Origin: ZC4RG20 sp964518995
GTDB taxonomy: Bacteria; Pseudomonadota; Gammaproteobacteria; Steroidobacterales; Rariloculaceae
Length of the DNA: 6,431 bases
Assembly: GCA_964518995.1 (NCBI GenBank)
Contig: CAZFJU010000235.1
Coordinates: 1-6,431, forward strand
Direction of reading: 5' to 3'
In this document: positions 1-5,880 of the stretch, piece by piece
How the letters are laid out: each line of letters starts with the position of its first letter
Position numbering within the stretch: the first letter of the stretch is position 1
The notes under the pieces: generated by a model
The model's input: only the letters and a program-made list of their open reading frames with translations
Database searches by the model: none
Told to the model about the DNA's origin: nothing
Made by a program: the position numbers and the translations under genes

Positions 1-1
1 G

Positions 2-70
2 CGCGGCATGGCGGAGGATGCGGGCCGCGAAGACGCGCTGCTGCGTGTTCTTGCGTCGAGCGGGTGCTAA
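2..70 (+). CDS. 3' end of an unidentified upstream gene (partial)
   Basis: This frame is open from the left edge of the window and closes with TAA at 68-70, giving 22 residues that end in ALLRVLASSGC. The codons have G or C at nearly every third position, as in the other genes here, so I read it as the C-terminus of a real gene and not a chance opening. Its stop lies 4 bases before the proposed GTG start of the acyl carrier protein, which implies the same operon. Too little is present to name a function. A partner of an ACP, such as an acyl-activating or condensing enzyme, would fit the context, but that is only inference. Confidence 0.55.
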   Translation, partial: RGMAEDAGREDALLRVLASSGC

Positions 71-74
71 GGCG

Positions 75-359
75 GTGTTGGCGTCGTCTGCGGACGCGCT
101 GGTCGCGTGGCTATGCCCGCTGATCGCGCGCGCCTGCCGCATGGAGCCGGACGGCGTGACGGGCGAGAGCCGCATGGCGGAGCTCGGCCTTGATTCGCTG
201 ACGCTCGCTTCGGTATTGACGCAGATGGAAGCGGTACACGGCATCGAGCTTCGTTCGGAGGAGATACTCGAGTTGCTGGAAGCGGTCGACGTGCAGACGC
301 TGGCGGGCACGCTCGCGGCGATCCTCGCGTTACGCCGCGCGCCCCATGCGTCCGGTTGA
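75..359 (+). CDS. Acyl carrier protein (phosphopantetheine-binding), stand-alone
   Basis: A stand-alone acyl carrier protein of 94 residues if started at GTG 75. It would carry acyl or aminoacyl groups as thioesters on a 4'-phosphopantetheine arm in the cytoplasm. The motif GLDSL is at residues 38-42, with the modifiable Ser41 encoded at 195-197. It is preceded by a helix-I region (ADALVAWLCPLIARAC) and followed by a helix II/III pattern (LTQMEAVHGIEL, then EEILELLEAVDVQTLAGTLAAIL), as expected for the PP-binding family. The frame is open further upstream, with an ATG at 18. That start would overlap the previous gene by more than 50 bases and its GGAGG directly abuts the ATG with no spacing, so I prefer GTG 75 or TTG 78, which have AAGG at 69-72 just upstream. 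The 3' end overlaps the next gene by 14 bases, suggesting coupled translation. The divergence from fatty-acid AcpP (no typical acidic helix II DSLDTVE sequence) points to a dedicated secondary or lipid pathway. Confidence 0.85.
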   Translation: MLASSADALVAWLCPLIARACRMEPDGVTGESRMAELGLDSLTLASVLTQMEAVHGIELRSEEILELLEAVDVQTLAGTLAAILALRRAPHASG

Positions 360-1581
360 GCACGGCGGCGGGCGCCGGCTGCAGGCGCGGCTCGAGTCGG
401 CCCTCGGCGAGGCCGACACGGCGTGCACGGTGGTCGCCTACGGTGCGCGTGGTCATCGCGCACTGGCCGCGGTCGGGGTAGGCAGCGCGCCGGCGGATCA
501 GACCCTGTTTCGCACGGGCTGCGCGACCAAGCTGCTCGTAGCGGCGCTGCTCGAGCGCAGGCTCGGCGCTCACGGCCTCCACTGGCACTCGCCGCTGCAG
601 GACGTGCTCGGAGAGTGGAGCGCGGCCGTGGCTGGCGTGACGATCCAGCACTTGCTCGAGCATACGCACGGCCTCGACGACTCACATGTGGCCGCGCCCG
701 TTCGCGAAGACGGTCGTATCGACGTCGAGCGTCTGCTGGCGCGATTGGCCGGCATGCGCCGTGCCGCGCCCGGCGCGCGCTACAGCTACTCCAACGTCGG
801 CGCATTTCTGATCGCCGCGGCGCTCGAGTCACTCGAGGGCCGATCGCTCGCCGCCCAACTGCGCGACGATCTGTTTGCGCCCCTGGGTGTGCGCATGAGC
901 GCGGCGCGGGATGCGGCAGGCGCGTCGTGCCGCGCGCAGGCCGTGTGCCCCGCGACCGGCGGCGGCCTGCGCCTGGCCGTCGGCGGGCTTTCTGCTTTCC
1001 TCGATGCCTGTAAAGCACGGCCGCCGCTCGTGTCGGCGGGGGGCGTCGAACGGTGTTGCGGCGCGCCCACGCCTCTGCCGGGATGGCATCCCGTCGAGCG
1101 CGGCGTTCTGCTCGGTTGGAAAGCTTATGGCGGAGGGTGGTTCGGGCATCAATCGACTTGGCCCGATGCGTCGCTCTTGCTCTGTGTCAGGCCGACGGAC
1201 GGTGCATCACTCGTCGTGGCATCAGCGAGCCATCCGGCGTTGGTCGTCGCAGCGAAAGTCCTCGGCCGCGAGCTTCCCGAGCTACTCGCGCCATCGCTTC
1301 GGAGGAGAGCGCCCGCAAGCGCGGTGCGTCCCGATCCGGCAAGCTACCGAGGGAAATACGCGCTGGCGGCCGAGCATCTCGAGGTCGTTGCCCGTGCCGG
1401 CGCGTTGAGCCTCCGCGGACCTCGCGGCGCGGCGCGGCTCGTGGCCGCGGGCGGGGAGCTGTTCTGGTTGGAGCGAAGCGAGCCGGGCCGAGCGTTCGTT
1501 CAGTTCATCGACCGCGGCGACGACGGCCTATTCTCGTCGTTGTGGGATGGACGGCGCGTGTATCCGCGCGTAGCCGTTTAG
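346..1581 (+). CDS. Beta-lactamase-fold (class C / LovD-like) hydrolase or acyltransferase with Cys in the nucleophile position
   Basis: A 411-residue protein of the serine beta-lactamase / penicillin-binding-protein superfamily. The family landmarks appear in order: FRTGCATK at residues 55-62 (normally F-R-x-G-S-x-x-K), LLEHTHGL at 103-110 (family LLxHTSGL), the YSN motif at 148-150, and a GHQS stretch at 267-270 where relatives usually have H-x-G. A C-terminal beta-rich domain (about 332-408, beginning YRGKYAL) resembles the lipocalin-like tail of many such proteins. The usual nucleophile serine is replaced by Cys59 (codon TGC at 520-522), while Lys62 and Tyr148 are kept. There is no signal peptide, so unlike periplasmic carboxypeptidases it should act in the cytoplasm. 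ATG 346 overlaps the ACP stop, tying it to the ACP; acyl transfer from the ACP, as in LovD, or thioester hydrolysis is a reasonable inference. No clear ribosome binding site precedes ATG 346, consistent with coupling. An inactive or regulatory paralogue is the main alternative. It ends in TAG. Confidence 0.82.
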   Translation: MRPVEHGGGRRLQARLESALGEADTACTVVAYGARGHRALAAVGVGSAPADQTLFRTGCATKLLVAALLERRLGAHGLHWHSPLQDVLGEWSAAVAGVTIQHLLEHTHGLDDSHVAAPVREDGRIDVERLLARLAGMRRAAPGARYSYSNVGAFLIAAALESLEGRSLAAQLRDDLFAPLGVRMSAARDAAGASCRAQAVCPATGGGLRLAVGGLSAFLDACKARPPLVSAGGVERCCGAPTPLPGWHPVERGVLLGWKAYGGGWFGHQSTWPDASLLLCVRPTDGASLVVASASHPALVVAAKVLGRELPELLAPSLRRRAPASAVRPDPASYRGKYALAAEHLEVVARAGALSLRGPRGAARLVAAGGELFWLERSEPGRAFVQFIDRGDDGLFSSLWDGRRVYPRVAV

Positions 1582-1652
1582 CGACGCTCTGCGCTTGCGA
1601 GACTGTGGGCTATTACGGCCGCTGCCGGGGCGGCGAGGGCCGCTCGTTCCGA

Positions 1653-1673
1653 TATCCACAGAATCTGTGGATA
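1653..1673. repeat. Perfect 21-bp palindrome overlapping DnaA-box sequence
   Basis: The arms TATCCACAGA (1653-1662) and TCTGTGGATA (1664-1673) are exact reverse complements around a single central A. The right arm plus the next base gives TGTGGATAA, the exact reverse complement of the DnaA box TTATCCACA, on the minus strand at 1666-1674. The left arm gives ATATCCACA at 1652-1660, one mismatch from consensus on the plus strand. The transcript would form a strong hairpin, so a terminator-like role between converging genes is the other reading. Confidence 0.7.
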
Positions 1674-1674
1674 A
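1666..1674 (-). promoter_or_regulatory. Consensus DnaA box, with degenerate copies beside it
   Basis: The plus strand reads TGTGGATAA, so the minus strand carries the strict consensus TTATCCACA recognised by DnaA. A one-mismatch copy in the opposite orientation is at 1652-1660, and a 7-of-9 match (TGTGGAAAT) begins 12 bases further on at 1678-1686. Three such sites within 35 bases suggests a DnaA-binding cluster. No dnaA, dnaN or gidA gene or clear AT-rich unwinding element is visible, so an origin is not supported. Confidence 0.4.
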
Positions 1675-1777
1675 GGTTGTGGAAATGCGGGTCATTTCGT
1701 CGAGCAACCTGCTTGGCTGCTGGGCTTCCGTTCGCTTGGTCACAAAACGGCCACGTGACCTTCATCTCGCGCCGGGC

Positions 1778-2539
1778 TCAGGCCTTGAGTCGGTAGCCTG
1801 TCCGAAAGATCCAGGCGATGACGATGAGGCAGACAGTCAGGAAGCCGAGAGTCATCGCGACGCTGATGCCGATATGGACGTCGGAAATCTCGTAAAAGCT
1901 CCAACGGAAACCGCTGATCAAATAGACCACGGGGTTGAACAGCGTGATCTTCTGCCAGACTTCGGGCAGCATGCCGATCGAATAGAACGTGCCGCCGAGA
2001 AAGGCGAGGGGCATGACGATCAGCAGCGGCACGAGCTGCAGCTGCTCGAAGTTTTCGGCCCAGATGCCGATGATGAAGCCGAACAGGCTGAAGGTGATGC
2101 ACGTGAGCACCAGGAAAACGAGCATCCATAGTGGATGCTCGATGTGCACGGGCACCAGGAACGACGCGGTGGCGAGGATGATGAGGCCGAGCAGGGCAGA
2201 TTTCGTCGCCGCGGCGCCGACGTAGCCGAGCAGAATCTCGACGTAGGAGACGGGCGCGGATAGCACCTCGTAGATCGTCCCGGTAAAGCGCGGAAAGTAT
2301 ATGCCGAACGATGCGTTTGACAGGCTTTGCGTGAGCAACGAGAGCATGATCAGGCCCGGCACCAAAAAGGAGCCGTAGTCGACGCCTTCCACCTGGTCGA
2401 TCCGCGAGCCGATCGCCGCGCCGAACACGACGAAGTAGAGCGACGTGGACAGCACCGGCGACACGATGCTCTGCAGCAGGGTTCGCCAGGTGCGCGCCAT
2501 CTCGAAGCGATAGATAGCCTTGACGGCGTAAATGTTCAT
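1778..2539 (-). CDS. yadH: ABC-2 type transporter permease, YadH-like
   Basis: A 253-residue integral inner-membrane permease of the ABC-2 exporter family, closely resembling Escherichia coli YadH in length and sequence pattern. Hydrophobic segments lie at roughly residues 22-44, 56-75, 100-130, 137-160, 167-189 and 224-245, giving six membrane spans. The family signature region is clear at about 178-215: PLAFLGGTFYS, then LPEVWQ, FNPVVYLISGFR. FVVFGAAIGSRI at 36-47 and VPGLIMLS at 60-67 also match YadH-type permeases. It would pair with the ATPase encoded just upstream, probably as a dimer of each, to export an unknown substrate. The start codon overlaps the ATPase stop as ATGA (2536-2539), typical of translational coupling. 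It is full length with no disruption. The substrate is unknown even for YadGH itself, so the symbol indicates resemblance only. Confidence 0.9.
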   Translation of the reverse strand: MNIYAVKAIYRFEMARTWRTLLQSIVSPVLSTSLYFVVFGAAIGSRIDQVEGVDYGSFLVPGLIMLSLLTQSLSNASFGIYFPRFTGTIYEVLSAPVSYVEILLGYVGAAATKSALLGLIILATASFLVPVHIEHPLWMLVFLVLTCITFSLFGFIIGIWAENFEQLQLVPLLIVMPLAFLGGTFYSIGMLPEVWQKITLFNPVVYLISGFRWSFYEISDVHIGISVAMTLGFLTVCLIVIAWIFRTGYRLKA

Positions 2540-3468
2540 GCGGATCGCTTCACGAGACTGACGAAAATCTCCTCTAGCGAGCTCTGCGTCGTGTGCAGAT
2601 CCTTGAAGGCAATGCCCGCGCGCTGGAGGTCGTGCAGAAGAGCGGTGATGCCGGTGCGCTCGCCCTGCGTATCGTAGGTGTAGACGAGCTCCGATCCGTC
2701 GGCGTTGAGCTCGAGCCCGTAAGCGGCGAGCGGTGCCGGCAGCACATCGAGCCGTTCGCTAAGCTGCAGCGTCAATTGTTTTCGGCCGAGCCGGCGCATC
2801 AGCTCGTTCTTGTCCTGCACGAGGGCCAGCTCGCCGCGATTCACGACGCCGACTCGATCGGCCATTTCCTCCGCCTCGTCGAGGTAGTGGGTCGTGAGGA
2901 TGATCGTGACGCCGGCCGCGCGCAGGTCACGCACCATGCGCCACATGTCCTGCCGGAGCTCGACATCGACGCCGGCCGTCGGCTCGTCGAGAAACAAAAT
3001 CTCGGGCTCGTGCGACAGCGCCTTGGCGATCATCACGCGGCGTTTCATCCCGCCCGACAGCGCCATCATTTTCGAATCTTTCTTGTCCCATAGCGACAGG
3101 GCCCTGAGCACGCGCTCGATATGGCCGGCATCCGCCGGCTTGCCGAACAAACCACGGCTGAAGCATACGGTGGCCCAGACGGTCTCGAACGCGTCGGTGG
3201 TCAACTCCTGCGGCACTAGACCGATCTTGGCCCGCGCGGCGCGAAAGTCCCGCAAGATGTCGTGCCCAGCGACTTTGACGCTCCCTTCGGATGGCGTCAC
3301 GAGACCGCAGACGATGCTGATCAGCGTGGTTTTGCCCGCCCCGTTCGGCCCCAGCAGGGCAAAGATCTCCCCGCGACGAATCTCGAGATGAACATTACGC
3401 AGGGCGCGGAACCCGGACGCGTAGGTCTTCGAGAGGCCGCGAATCTCGATGATCGCATTGGTCGACAT
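2536..3468 (-). CDS. yadG: ABC transporter ATP-binding protein, YadG-like
   Basis: A 310-residue ABC ATPase, matching the usual length of YadG. All catalytic elements are intact: Walker A GPNGAGKTT at residues 40-48, Q-loop glutamine Gln87 in GLVPQE, signature LSGGM at 137-141, Walker B ILFLDEP at 157-163 with catalytic Glu162, D-loop AGVD at 165-168, and the switch histidine His194 in TTHYLDEAEE. Residues from about 225 onward form the extra C-terminal domain of ABC-2 exporter ATPases, ending SSLEEIFVSLVK. It powers the YadH-like permease with which it overlaps by 4 bases. The chosen ATG gives the normal family N-terminus (IIEIRGLSKTY). A GGGAGG stretch lies about 12 bases upstream, slightly farther than ideal. 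The gene is transcribed away from the TonB receptor, leaving a 296-base shared upstream region. Confidence 0.93.
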   Translation of the reverse strand: MSTNAIIEIRGLSKTYASGFRALRNVHLEIRRGEIFALLGPNGAGKTTLISIVCGLVTPSEGSVKVAGHDILRDFRAARAKIGLVPQELTTDAFETVWATVCFSRGLFGKPADAGHIERVLRALSLWDKKDSKMMALSGGMKRRVMIAKALSHEPEILFLDEPTAGVDVELRQDMWRMVRDLRAAGVTIILTTHYLDEAEEMADRVGVVNRGELALVQDKNELMRRLGRKQLTLQLSERLDVLPAPLAAYGLELNADGSELVYTYDTQGERTGITALLHDLQRAGIAFKDLHTTQSSLEEIFVSLVKRSA

Positions 3469-3613
3469 GCTCGGTCCCGCCTCCCGCCGTCTCGTTTGCG
3501 GCAGGAGCGCTTTTCTTGCTTCGGGTAATGGCCGACGGGCGCCCGGCGGCCGAGGGCGCCATTCTCCATGGAATCGAGTCTTATTTCTAACGCTGTGGCG
3601 GACGGGCTAGCCG

Positions 3614-3633
3614 CACGCCGTTTCACGCCGTTT
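3614..3633. repeat. Exact tandem duplication of a 10-mer
   Basis: CACGCCGTTT occurs twice in immediate succession (3614-3623 and 3624-3633). The 10-base period is close to one DNA helical turn, so a protein could bind both copies on one face. It lies just downstream of the candidate minus-strand promoter, where a repressor site would be expected. It may equally be a chance slippage product. Confidence 0.5.
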
Positions 3634-3639
3634 ACGCTA

Positions 3640-3668
3640 CTGTTAATCAACCGTTAAAGGCGTGACAA
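3640..3668 (-). promoter_or_regulatory. Possible sigma-70 promoter for the ABC exporter
   Basis: On the minus strand, TTGTCA (3663-3668; 5 of 6 to TTGACA) is followed after exactly 17 bases by TAACAG (3640-3645; only 3 of 6 to TATAAT). Transcription would begin in or near the tandem 10-mer and leave a leader of about 165 bases before the ATPase gene. The -10 element is weak, so this is tentative. Confidence 0.25.
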
Positions 3669-3721
3669 CGCGCAGCACAGCGCCCAAGTTGTGCCGCGAC
3701 AGACTCCGTAAGTGCCGATTT

Positions 3722-3752
3722 CCCCGTGCGCCCGAAGGGCTCGGGGACCGAG
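3722..3752 (+). promoter_or_regulatory. Overlapping alternative hairpins before the TonB receptor start
   Basis: Two hairpins share bases. The first pairs CCCCG 3722-3726 with CGGGG 3742-3746 and GCCC 3730-3733 with GGGC 3737-3740 around a GAA loop. The second pairs CTCGG 3740-3744 with CCGAG 3748-3752 around a GGA loop. They cannot form together. The second ends directly beside the weak ribosome-binding-like GTGGA before ATG 3765. A leader switch is possible, but GC-rich DNA often produces such pairings by chance. Confidence 0.25.
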
Positions 3753-3764
3753 TGGACGTAATAT

Positions 3765-5846
3765 ATGGAAAATGACTCACCATTTTCGCCCGCGGGACGG
3801 GCTTTGCGGCCCGCGCGGCTCGGCATGACCCGGCGCGTCGCCGTTTTCGGCGGAATTCTGCTTGCGACCGGCTTCCGGGTGGCCGTCGCGCAGCCCGGCG
3901 CGGCCGAGCCGATCGAGGAACTGATCGTCTTCGGTCGCGGCACCCAGTTGATCGGCGCGGCGGGCGCCGCGAGCGAAGGTCGAGTCTCCGGAGCCGACCT
4001 CGCCGTGCGGCCGCTGCTGCGGGTTGCGGAAGTCCTTGAAGCCGTTCCCGGGCTGATCGCCGCGCAGCACTCGGGCAGCGGCAAGGCCAATCAGTACTTC
4101 TTGCGCGGCTTCAACCTCGACCACGGCACAGACTTCACCACCTATGTCGACGATATGCCGTGGAATCTGCGCAGCCATGGCCATGGCCAGGGGTATCTCG
4201 ACGTCAACGGGCTGATGCCCGAGACAATCGACAGCATCGAGTACCGCAAGGGGCCTTATCGGGCAAGCGTCGGCGACTTCTCCATGGCCGGGTCCGGCCA
4301 TATTCGCACGGTCGACGGATGGAACCGGCCGTTCGTGTCCGTCGAGAGCGGCGAGTACGGCTGGGGCCGCGTGGCAGCCGGCGGCACGACCGACGCGGCC
4401 GGCGGACGGCTCAGCGGCGCCGGACAATGGAAGCGCTACGACGGACCCTGGCAACTCGACGAAGATCTCGAGCATGCCTCCATGTGGAGCAAGTTTCTGC
4501 GCGACCTCGACTTCGGGTCGCTTGCGCTGACCCTGCACGGCTATCGGGCGACATGGCGGCCGACCGAGCAGATTCCGGAGCGGGCGATCGGCACGCCGGT
4601 GTGCGCGGACGAGTTCTGCTCGCTCGACCCGAGCGCGGAGGGCAGGACATCGCGCTGGATCGCGACCGCGCAGCTCGATGCGGACCGATGGACTGCAAGC
4701 GGATACCTGCAGTATTACGACTGGTCGATGCTGTCGAATCCCACCTACGACTTTCAGATTGACCAGTTCGATCGGCGCTGGACCGTGGGCGGCCGGATCG
4801 AGCGCAGTGTGCTCGCGCGTGCCGACCTCGAGATCGACGTCGGCGGCGAGCTGCGCTACGACGATATCGGCAAGGTCGGCCTGAATCATGCCCAAGACGG
4901 CGTATTCGTCGAGAACATCGCAAGCAACTCGATCGAAGAGGCCTCGGTCGGCGTTTACGCCGAAGCCATGTGGTCACCGTCGGCGCGCCTGCGGCTGCTT
5001 GCTGGATTACGCGGCGACGTCTACTCGTTCAACGTGACGGCGAGAACGGCGGGAAGCTTTGCCGGCGACGAGCGTGACAGCCAGTTGTCGCCGAAGCTCG
5101 GCGCGGCGTATACGCTGACGGACACCATCGAGCTCTATGCGAACTGGGGCCGCGGCTTCCATTCGAATGATGCGCGCGGCGTCGTGAACCAGCTCGAGCC
5201 CGTGCCCGGGCTCGTCGAAGGGACCGGCTACGAGGCGGGTGCGCGGTTCGAGATCGGCGACTTGCGGTTGTCGGCGGCGTACTGGTGGCTCGACCTCGAC
5301 AGTGAGCTCAAGTTCGTCGGCGACTCCAACTCGGTCGAGCCGTCGGGCGCATCGACCCGGCGTGGCTACGAGCTCGTCGCGTTCTGGCGGCCGATCGACT
5401 GGCTCGGTATCGACGCGGTCTACACCGGTAGCCGGGGTCGGTACGAGGAAGAGGTGGATGGAGGACGCCGAATCGAAGGCGCCGTCGAGCATGCCGGCCA
5501 GCTCGGGTTGTCGGCGGTGATCGGGCCGTGGGAGGCGACCATGCGGGTGCGCCATCTCGGCCCCTATGCGCTCGTGCCGGATAATACTCGGCGGGCGGCC
5601 AGCGAGACGCACCTGAACCTGCGCGCGGCGTACACGATGGGACGCATAACGCTCTACGGCGAGCTGCTGAATGCGCTCGATGAGAAGGGAAAGGATATCG
5701 TCTACTGGTACGAAGCCTACGTCGAAGGGCTCGATCCGCCGGGATCGGGCTCCGAGGACATCGATTGCGATGTGGTCAACTGCCGCATGAGCCGCGCCGA
5801 GGAGCCGCGGACGTTGCGCGTCGGCTTGACGTATCGCTTCCGCTAG
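3765..5846 (+). CDS. TonB-dependent outer-membrane receptor
   Basis: A complete 693-residue TonB-dependent receptor that would import a scarce ligand across the outer membrane using energy relayed by TonB-ExbBD. A signal peptide is visible (MTRR at 21-24, hydrophobic 25-37, AVA at 40-42, likely cleavage before Gln43). A TonB-box-like segment EELIVFG follows at 51-57. The plug domain covers about 78-185 and includes VPGLIAAQ, YFLRGFNLDHGTDF, the His-rich SHGHGQGY (137-144), and IEYRKGPY with DFSMAGSG. The remainder is a beta-barrel of aromatic-alternating strands ending VGLTYRFR. The only cysteines are two CX4C pairs, 280/285 and 668/673. ATG 3765 has a weak upstream GTGGA; ATG 3825 (residue 21) would give a more standard signal peptide but lacks a ribosome binding site. 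The gene is divergent from the ABC exporter and converges with the porin-like gene, leaving only 34 bases. I cannot assign the ligand; the His-rich plug motif hints at metal or metal-complex uptake, which is inference. Confidence 0.93.
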   Translation: MENDSPFSPAGRALRPARLGMTRRVAVFGGILLATGFRVAVAQPGAAEPIEELIVFGRGTQLIGAAGAASEGRVSGADLAVRPLLRVAEVLEAVPGLIAAQHSGSGKANQYFLRGFNLDHGTDFTTYVDDMPWNLRSHGHGQGYLDVNGLMPETIDSIEYRKGPYRASVGDFSMAGSGHIRTVDGWNRPFVSVESGEYGWGRVAAGGTTDAAGGRLSGAGQWKRYDGPWQLDEDLEHASMWSKFLRDLDFGSLALTLHGYRATWRPTEQIPERAIGTPVCADEFCSLDPSAEGRTSRWIATAQLDADRWTASGYLQYYDWSMLSNPTYDFQIDQFDRRWTVGGRIERSVLARADLEIDVGGELRYDDIGKVGLNHAQDGVFVENIASNSIEEASVGVYAEAMWSPSARLRLLAGLRGDVYSFNVTARTAGSFAGDERDSQLSPKLGAAYTLTDTIELYANWGRGFHSNDARGVVNQLEPVPGLVEGTGYEAGARFEIGDLRLSAAYWWLDLDSELKFVGDSNSVEPSGASTRRGYELVAFWRPIDWLGIDAVYTGSRGRYEEEVDGGRRIEGAVEHAGQLGLSAVIGPWEATMRVRHLGPYALVPDNTRRAASETHLNLRAAYTMGRITLYGELLNALDEKGKDIVYWYEAYVEGLDPPGSGSEDIDCDVVNCRMSRAEEPRTLRVGLTYRFR

Positions 5847-5880
5847 TCGGCTCCCGTACGGCGTCGCCGTCGAAACGCGA
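5847..5880. other. Short convergent gap with small palindrome
   Basis: Only 34 bases separate the receptor stop from the stop of the oppositely oriented porin-like gene. ACGGCG and CGCCGT meet around a single T at about 5859-5871. The loop is too small for a stable hairpin as written and no T-tract follows, so I do not call a terminator. Confidence 0.3.

Larger units (their letters stand above)
1582..1777. other. Convergent intergenic region
   Basis: This 196-base gap lies between the hydrolase (plus) and the ABC permease (minus), which converge on it. I see no coding frame with plausible start and codon bias. It holds a GC-rich imperfect hairpin (GCCGC 1618-1622 with GCGGC 1630-1634), the 21-bp palindrome listed separately at 1653-1673, and an inverted repeat GGTCAC 1738-1743 / GTGACC 1755-1760 with an 11-base spacer. 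None has a following T-tract, so no standard intrinsic terminator can be assigned, although any of them could help end converging transcripts. Confidence 0.6.
3469..3764. promoter_or_regulatory. Divergent intergenic region between ABC exporter and TonB receptor
   Basis: This 296-base region must carry promoters for both flanking genes. It is less GC-rich in its middle (about 3571-3670) than the coding DNA around it. It contains a GC-rich inverted repeat GGCGCCC 3538-3544 / GGGCGCC 3554-3560 in the exporter leader, a tandem 10-mer at 3614-3633, a possible minus-strand promoter at 3640-3668, and overlapping hairpins at 3722-3752 just before the receptor start. I saw no convincing Fur box, cobalamin riboswitch box or TPP riboswitch motif. 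No credible plus-strand sigma-70 promoter stands out; TAATAT at 3759-3764 resembles a -10 box but has no -35 partner. Confidence 0.6.

Noticed and set aside
18..74. Extended N-terminus of the ACP from ATG 18
   Set aside because: It would overlap the upstream gene's coding end, its ribosome-binding-like GGAGG abuts the ATG, and the added residues (RCCVFLRR) do not look like an ACP N-terminus.
1617..1634. GC-rich hairpin after the hydrolase as an intrinsic terminator
   Set aside because: The stem is only 5 bp with no U-tract after it.
1602..1740. Chromosomal replication origin at the DnaA-box cluster
   Set aside because: There are too few boxes, no clear AT-rich unwinding region and none of the usual origin neighbours, so only a local cluster of sites is supported.
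1053..1796. Plus-strand frame overlapping the hydrolase and the convergent gap
   Set aside because: The product is Arg/Ser-rich and low in structure. The frame is a +1/+2 shadow of the hydrolase that continues by chance past its stop.
1595..2131. Plus-strand frame giving an acidic, Glu/Asp/His-rich protein
   Set aside because: It is mostly the reverse complement of the YadH-like permease gene. That composition is typical of the antisense of a hydrophobic membrane protein.
3469..3764. Cobalamin or TPP riboswitch, or Fur box, upstream of the TonB receptor
   Set aside because: I could not find the conserved B12-box, TPP core or an AT-rich Fur palindrome by eye.
3777..4895. Long open frame (372 codons) antisense to the TonB receptor
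   Set aside because: It lies wholly opposite a well-supported receptor gene, its product has no recognisable domain, and long antisense frames are expected in DNA this GC-rich.
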